Part shown: positions 8,553 through 10,952 of the stretch, in pieces
Layout: each line of letters starts with the position of its first letter
Position numbering within the stretch: position 1 is the first letter of the stretch
NCBI GenBank assembly: GCA_015852425.1
Contig: JAAAIG010000600.1
Location: 6,239-17,190 of the forward strand
Source of the DNA: Gryganskiella cystojenkinii
Lineage: Eukaryota > Mortierellomycota > Mortierellomycetes > Mortierellales > Mortierellaceae
Length of the DNA: 10,952 nt
Direction: 5' to 3'
Translations under genes and position numbers: made by a program
Notes under the pieces: generated by a model
Told to the model about the DNA's origin: nothing
Databases searched by the model: none
What the model saw: only the letters and a program-made list of their open reading frames with translations

Positions 8553-9550
8553 GCAGAGCATGCTGTGGCCGTTGAACTACATTGCTGATTGTCGCTGACG
8601 TATCGAATCGCAAAAGAAATTGCGATAAAGGCCGTCATGCAAAGATAACAACGCTGGTGTGCGGACCTTGTGGTGCGGGGCACGTTTCTGGCCGATTGGG
8701 TGCCGAATGAAACTTTTGTCTGGGTGACAATCTTGCTCGCTATTGCCGCGTCCGTATCAATGACGCAGGGAAAAGATTGAGCGGCGGGAGCGAGTGAGAA
8801 ATATTGTTGTGCAACCTATGCGTTGCAGCGTGCTACCTTCTATTTCCTCTACTCTTCTCATTTTTCCTTCATGGTACACTAGTACACTACTTCCCTTCTG
8901 CAGGAAAAAAATGAACAAGAAGGAGCCAAATAACGGCCAACCAAAAGATCCAGCATCAAGCAGAGGTGCATTACAATAGCAGAGTCAACCAGCTTGCCCT
9001 AAAGAACTTCAGTACAAGAAAAATGTATTCGACAGAGGACACGGGCCAATTCAACAGAACGTGCACGAGTGAAGCTGAAGCGACCTTAAATGTGAAGAAA
9101 ACACTGCGCTAGTAGCATAGTTTCTCGTTATAAAAATGAAAAGTAAGATAAGCTAGCTCCAAGAGCTACGAACAGCTGACCAGCTATCAGCATGAGCATG
9201 TGGGTGATGGAGGTGCTCAGAAAAGGCAAATGAGGAGACTTGGCAGTTGAAAGAGGAAAAAAATAAATCTTGGTGCGTTTGCAAATGGCTTGAGTAAGAG
9301 AGAAAATTAACTCTCTGGGGAGAGACGCGCTGAAAAAATCGAGACACACGCTAGGAAAAATTACCTGACACGTAAAAAAAAAAGACACGAAGTCGCCATC
9401 CACTCCAATTGGGGCCAAAAGAGCAACATTCGGTCATGGATTAAAAACATTATATTCAACGGTTGGCCTTTTTTCCATCTATCTCACGAGGAATGTATAG
9501 ATATCTGACTGTTTGCTTTGTACAGAAAAATAAATGAAAGGGGCGCTTTT
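8553..9550. other. Long intergenic stretch without a convincing gene
   Basis: About 1 kb lies between the GTPase upstream region and the 3' end of the small secreted-protein gene. Open frames are short, low in complexity and mostly start with TTG. A perfect 7-bp dyad with a 6-base loop (ATCGCAA/TTGCGAT, 8607-8626) and A-runs near 9246 and 9374 are present. On the minus strand a pyrimidine-rich run (about 9370-9205) precedes a 23-codon hydrophobic ORF (9203-9132); I do not call it a gene. I saw no tRNA or known RNA. Confidence 0.5.
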
Positions 9551-9820
9551 TTAGGCAATTTGAACACTCTGAATGAACTTAAACGTGCCCGTGAAGCCGG
9601 CTGGAAGAGGTGTCGTAGTTCCCTTACAGTCCTTGTCCGAGTAGGCGGTAGCCTGGACGGGTGTGTCATTGACAATGAGAGCATTCGAGGAGAAGACAGT
9701 AAAGTAACCAGAGGGGTTACGGTGGTGCTCGCCGCTGATGACCAGGTCTCCTGTTGTGGCTGAGCCGAACTGGGCCAAGAAGAGGGTGGCGACAACGAAA
9801 GCAGTGAAAGCGCGGTACAT
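9551..9820 (-). CDS. Small secreted protein, unrecognised family (89 aa)
   Basis: The ATG at 9820 has a strong context (CACC before it) and lies about 61 bases from a good TATA box, so the start is well supported. Residues 1-21 form a classic signal peptide: short basic N-terminus, hydrophobic core AFVVATLFLAQF, and probable cleavage after Gly-Ser-Ala. The mature part is about 68 residues, rich in Thr, Gly, Ser and Val, with one Cys (C65, in YSDKDCKG) and a possible N-glycosylation site at N51 (N-D-T, followed by Pro). With a single Cys it is not a disulfide-knotted effector or a hydrophobin (which have eight). A compact beta-rich cell-wall or extracellular protein is possible. I do not recognise the family, and no intron is needed. 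Confidence 0.72.
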   Translation of the reverse strand: MYRAFTAFVVATLFLAQFGSATTGDLVISGEHHRNPSGYFTVFSSNALIVNDTPVQATAYSDKDCKGTTTPLPAGFTGTFKFIQSVQIA

Positions 9821-9880
9821 GGTGATTCTTTGTGAGAGAAAAGGGCTGATGAACTATCAACTGTTGTGGGGAAGAGTGGT

Positions 9881-9887
9881 TTTTATA
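9881..9887 (-). promoter_or_regulatory. TATA box of the small secreted-protein gene
   Basis: TATAAAA on the minus strand lies 61 bases before the ATG. It is followed by a CT-rich, ATG-free leader (CACTCTTCCCCACAAC...). This implies a start site roughly 30 bases downstream of the box and a 5' UTR of about 30 bases. The arrangement is typical of strongly expressed fungal genes. Confidence 0.65.
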
Positions 9888-10211
9888 AGAGCGAAATAGT
9901 TCTTTGAACCGGGGTTTGTCCAGGCTTTAAAACTGTCGTGATCCGTCATGCGCACATTTCGTGGTATCTTCTTTCCTTCCCCTCTTCTTTTAAGACCAAC
10001 TCGCCACCACAAAACATACACAAGCGTTCAGCCCGAGCTCAGTAGGAACAGCACTTCAGAAGGCAGCAAGTGACAGGAAAATATCCACCCCATCCACCTG
10101 GGTCTTCCACAGGACTCATGATCGAAATCATCTGCCACTCTAAACAGCGTCGATTCTTACCTACCAAAGAGGCAGCACCAGGAAAAACAAGAGATAACTC
10201 CGAGTTTGGGA
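9888..10211. other. Upstream region of the secreted-protein gene, no gene seen
   Basis: About 320 bases with a CT-rich stretch (TTCTTTCCTTCCCCTCTTCTTTTAAG around 9967-9992). It holds no open frame of note and no RNA gene that I recognise. It probably contains promoter elements for the minus-strand gene. Confidence 0.5.
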
Positions 10212-10506
10212 ATGTTTTCCTTTGAACTTGCCAACTTCCCGAATCGTAAAGTTGTCGGTCCTCTCATAGTCCCTCCTGTGTCTGTGTCGATCATGGTCTC
10301 GATGGAAGAGCGTACGTCATTTGAACAACCTTCGAGAACTCAAACGCAAATACAACACTCGCATGACCCTGTTATGCTCCTAGTCTTACTACATCTGTGA
10401 TGCAGGTAATCGACGCAGTACTGGATCTCATGCCTCCGTCAACATCGAATTTACCCGTTCTTGTCAATTAGGGATAAAGTCGAACTTTAAGAGAAGGGAG
10501 ACTTAG
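10212..10506 (+). CDS. Doubtful two-exon mini-ORF (66 aa), possibly the 5' part of a decayed gene
   Basis: An ATG at 10212 opens a frame after an in-frame TAA at 10194. A candidate 94-bp intron (10312-10405, donor GTACGT, acceptor TGCAG) joins exon 10212-10311 to exon 10406-10506 and removes downstream sequence, giving 66 residues ending at TAG. Both halves look protein-like (ELANFPNRKVVGPLIVPP; ASVNIEFTRSCQ) but I recognise no domain. It lies directly upstream of the interrupted frame at 10544-10952, so both may be remnants of one gene. The branch site is weak. Without splicing, the first exon frame stops at 10400. Confidence 0.22.
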
Positions 10507-10543
10507 TACTGAGAAGACCATGTGGTGACTGTGTCGCCTTTGC

Positions 10544-10952
10544 CATCGACTCTGCTACGAGGATTTTAAGGACTATCATCCGACTTGGGACGGGATCAAG
10601 CCTGACTAGCGAGCTTGTCTAGGGTATATTCATCAGATCCTCTGTCTGGAGTATGGCTGTCCTGAACTCGATGGCCACAAGTATTACACGCAAAACTCTG
10701 GCGGCATGATCACCAGCTACCCTAGTTCGCATTCCTGTCCCGATTCCCAATTGGGGCATCGCCGTGGTCGTGCACAGACGTTTACGCCACCAATGTGCAA
10801 TCGCAGGGAGATGACCGAGGCCACGATGACGTTGCCTGGCGGTTGGGCTGGCATGAATGCTGCGAGAGAAATACTCGCCCCCAATTCCAAGGCCGTGACT
10901 CTGTACAAGGAGCGAAAGAAGATGACCGGTTCTTGCAAAAAGATCAAAAAAA
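10544..10952 (+). pseudogene. Unrecognised protein-like frame with one internal stop, running off the right edge
   Basis: A single frame reads from 10544 to the window end, broken only by TAG at 10607-10609. The last 114 codons (10610-10952) are open and the other plus frames close repeatedly. Before the stop it reads YEDFKDYHPTWDGIKPD; after it come LEYGCPELDGHKYYTQNSGG and, near the end, LPGGWAGMNAAREILAPN with a Lys-rich terminus. Aromatic and Cys residues are frequent and the composition resembles a real protein. Upstream, the same frame meets TGA at 10526, so no intact start is visible. It may be a nonsense-interrupted pseudogene, an exon of a gene continuing to the right with the TAG in an intron, or a mobile-element relic. 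I do not recognise the family. Confidence 0.4.

Noticed and set aside
8794..8979. 61-codon plus-strand frame in the long intergenic region
   Set aside because: It is short and low in complexity, with no promoter or splice support and no recognisable motif.
10717..10947. 76-codon minus-strand frame at the right edge
   Set aside because: It starts with TTG and is antisense to the longer plus-strand frame, whose composition is more protein-like. It could be reconsidered if the plus frame proves to be chance.
1..10952. CRISPR arrays, insertion sequences, tRNA or rRNA genes
   Set aside because: Looking on both strands, I found no regular spaced repeats, transposase domains, terminal inverted repeats with target duplications, or tRNA T-arm and acceptor patterns.

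Overview
The window looks like nuclear DNA of a filamentous, probably early-diverging fungus (Mortierellomycotina-like). The evidence is that large genes stand apart on both strands, introns are about 100 bp with GT..AG ends and fungal branch points (CTGAC, TTAAC), 5' leaders are CT-rich, TATA boxes are visible, and there are no bacterial operons or Shine-Dalgarno sites. The phylum call is inference from gene style and family content; nothing in the sequence proves it.

Layout. (1) 72-4434 (+): a three-exon gene for a protein of about 1,386 residues. Its C-terminal third is a Cid1-type non-canonical poly(A)/poly(U) polymerase (terminal nucleotidyltransferase) with a complete catalytic triad. 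Its N-terminal 900 residues are acidic, low-complexity and coiled-coil. The frame is open to the left edge, so the true start may lie outside the window. (2) 4435-5168: the convergent intergenic region, with one AATAAA signal and an imperfect 15-bp inverted repeat. (3) 5169-7931 (-): an uninterrupted 920-residue AIG1/GIMAP-like GTPase with a Cys/His cluster on each side of the G domain, a coiled coil and a basic C-terminal tail. A candidate 5'-UTR intron lies just upstream. (4) 7932-9550: a long non-coding stretch with a TATA-like palindrome, a cluster of diverged GTGGTC-type repeats and small dyads; no convincing gene was found. (5) 9551-9820 (-): an 89-residue small secreted protein with its own TATA box. 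(6) 9888-10952: a stretch with one doubtful spliced mini-ORF and, at the right edge, an unrecognised protein-like frame interrupted by one TAG, probably a decayed or partial gene that continues past the window.

The two large genes are convergent and so do not share a promoter. One is an RNA 3'-end modifying enzyme and the other a regulatory or immune-type GTPase, but the sequence gives no evidence that they work together. The most interesting material is the unusual architecture of these two proteins and the unrecognised frame at the right end. I did not find a clear new multi-gene system.
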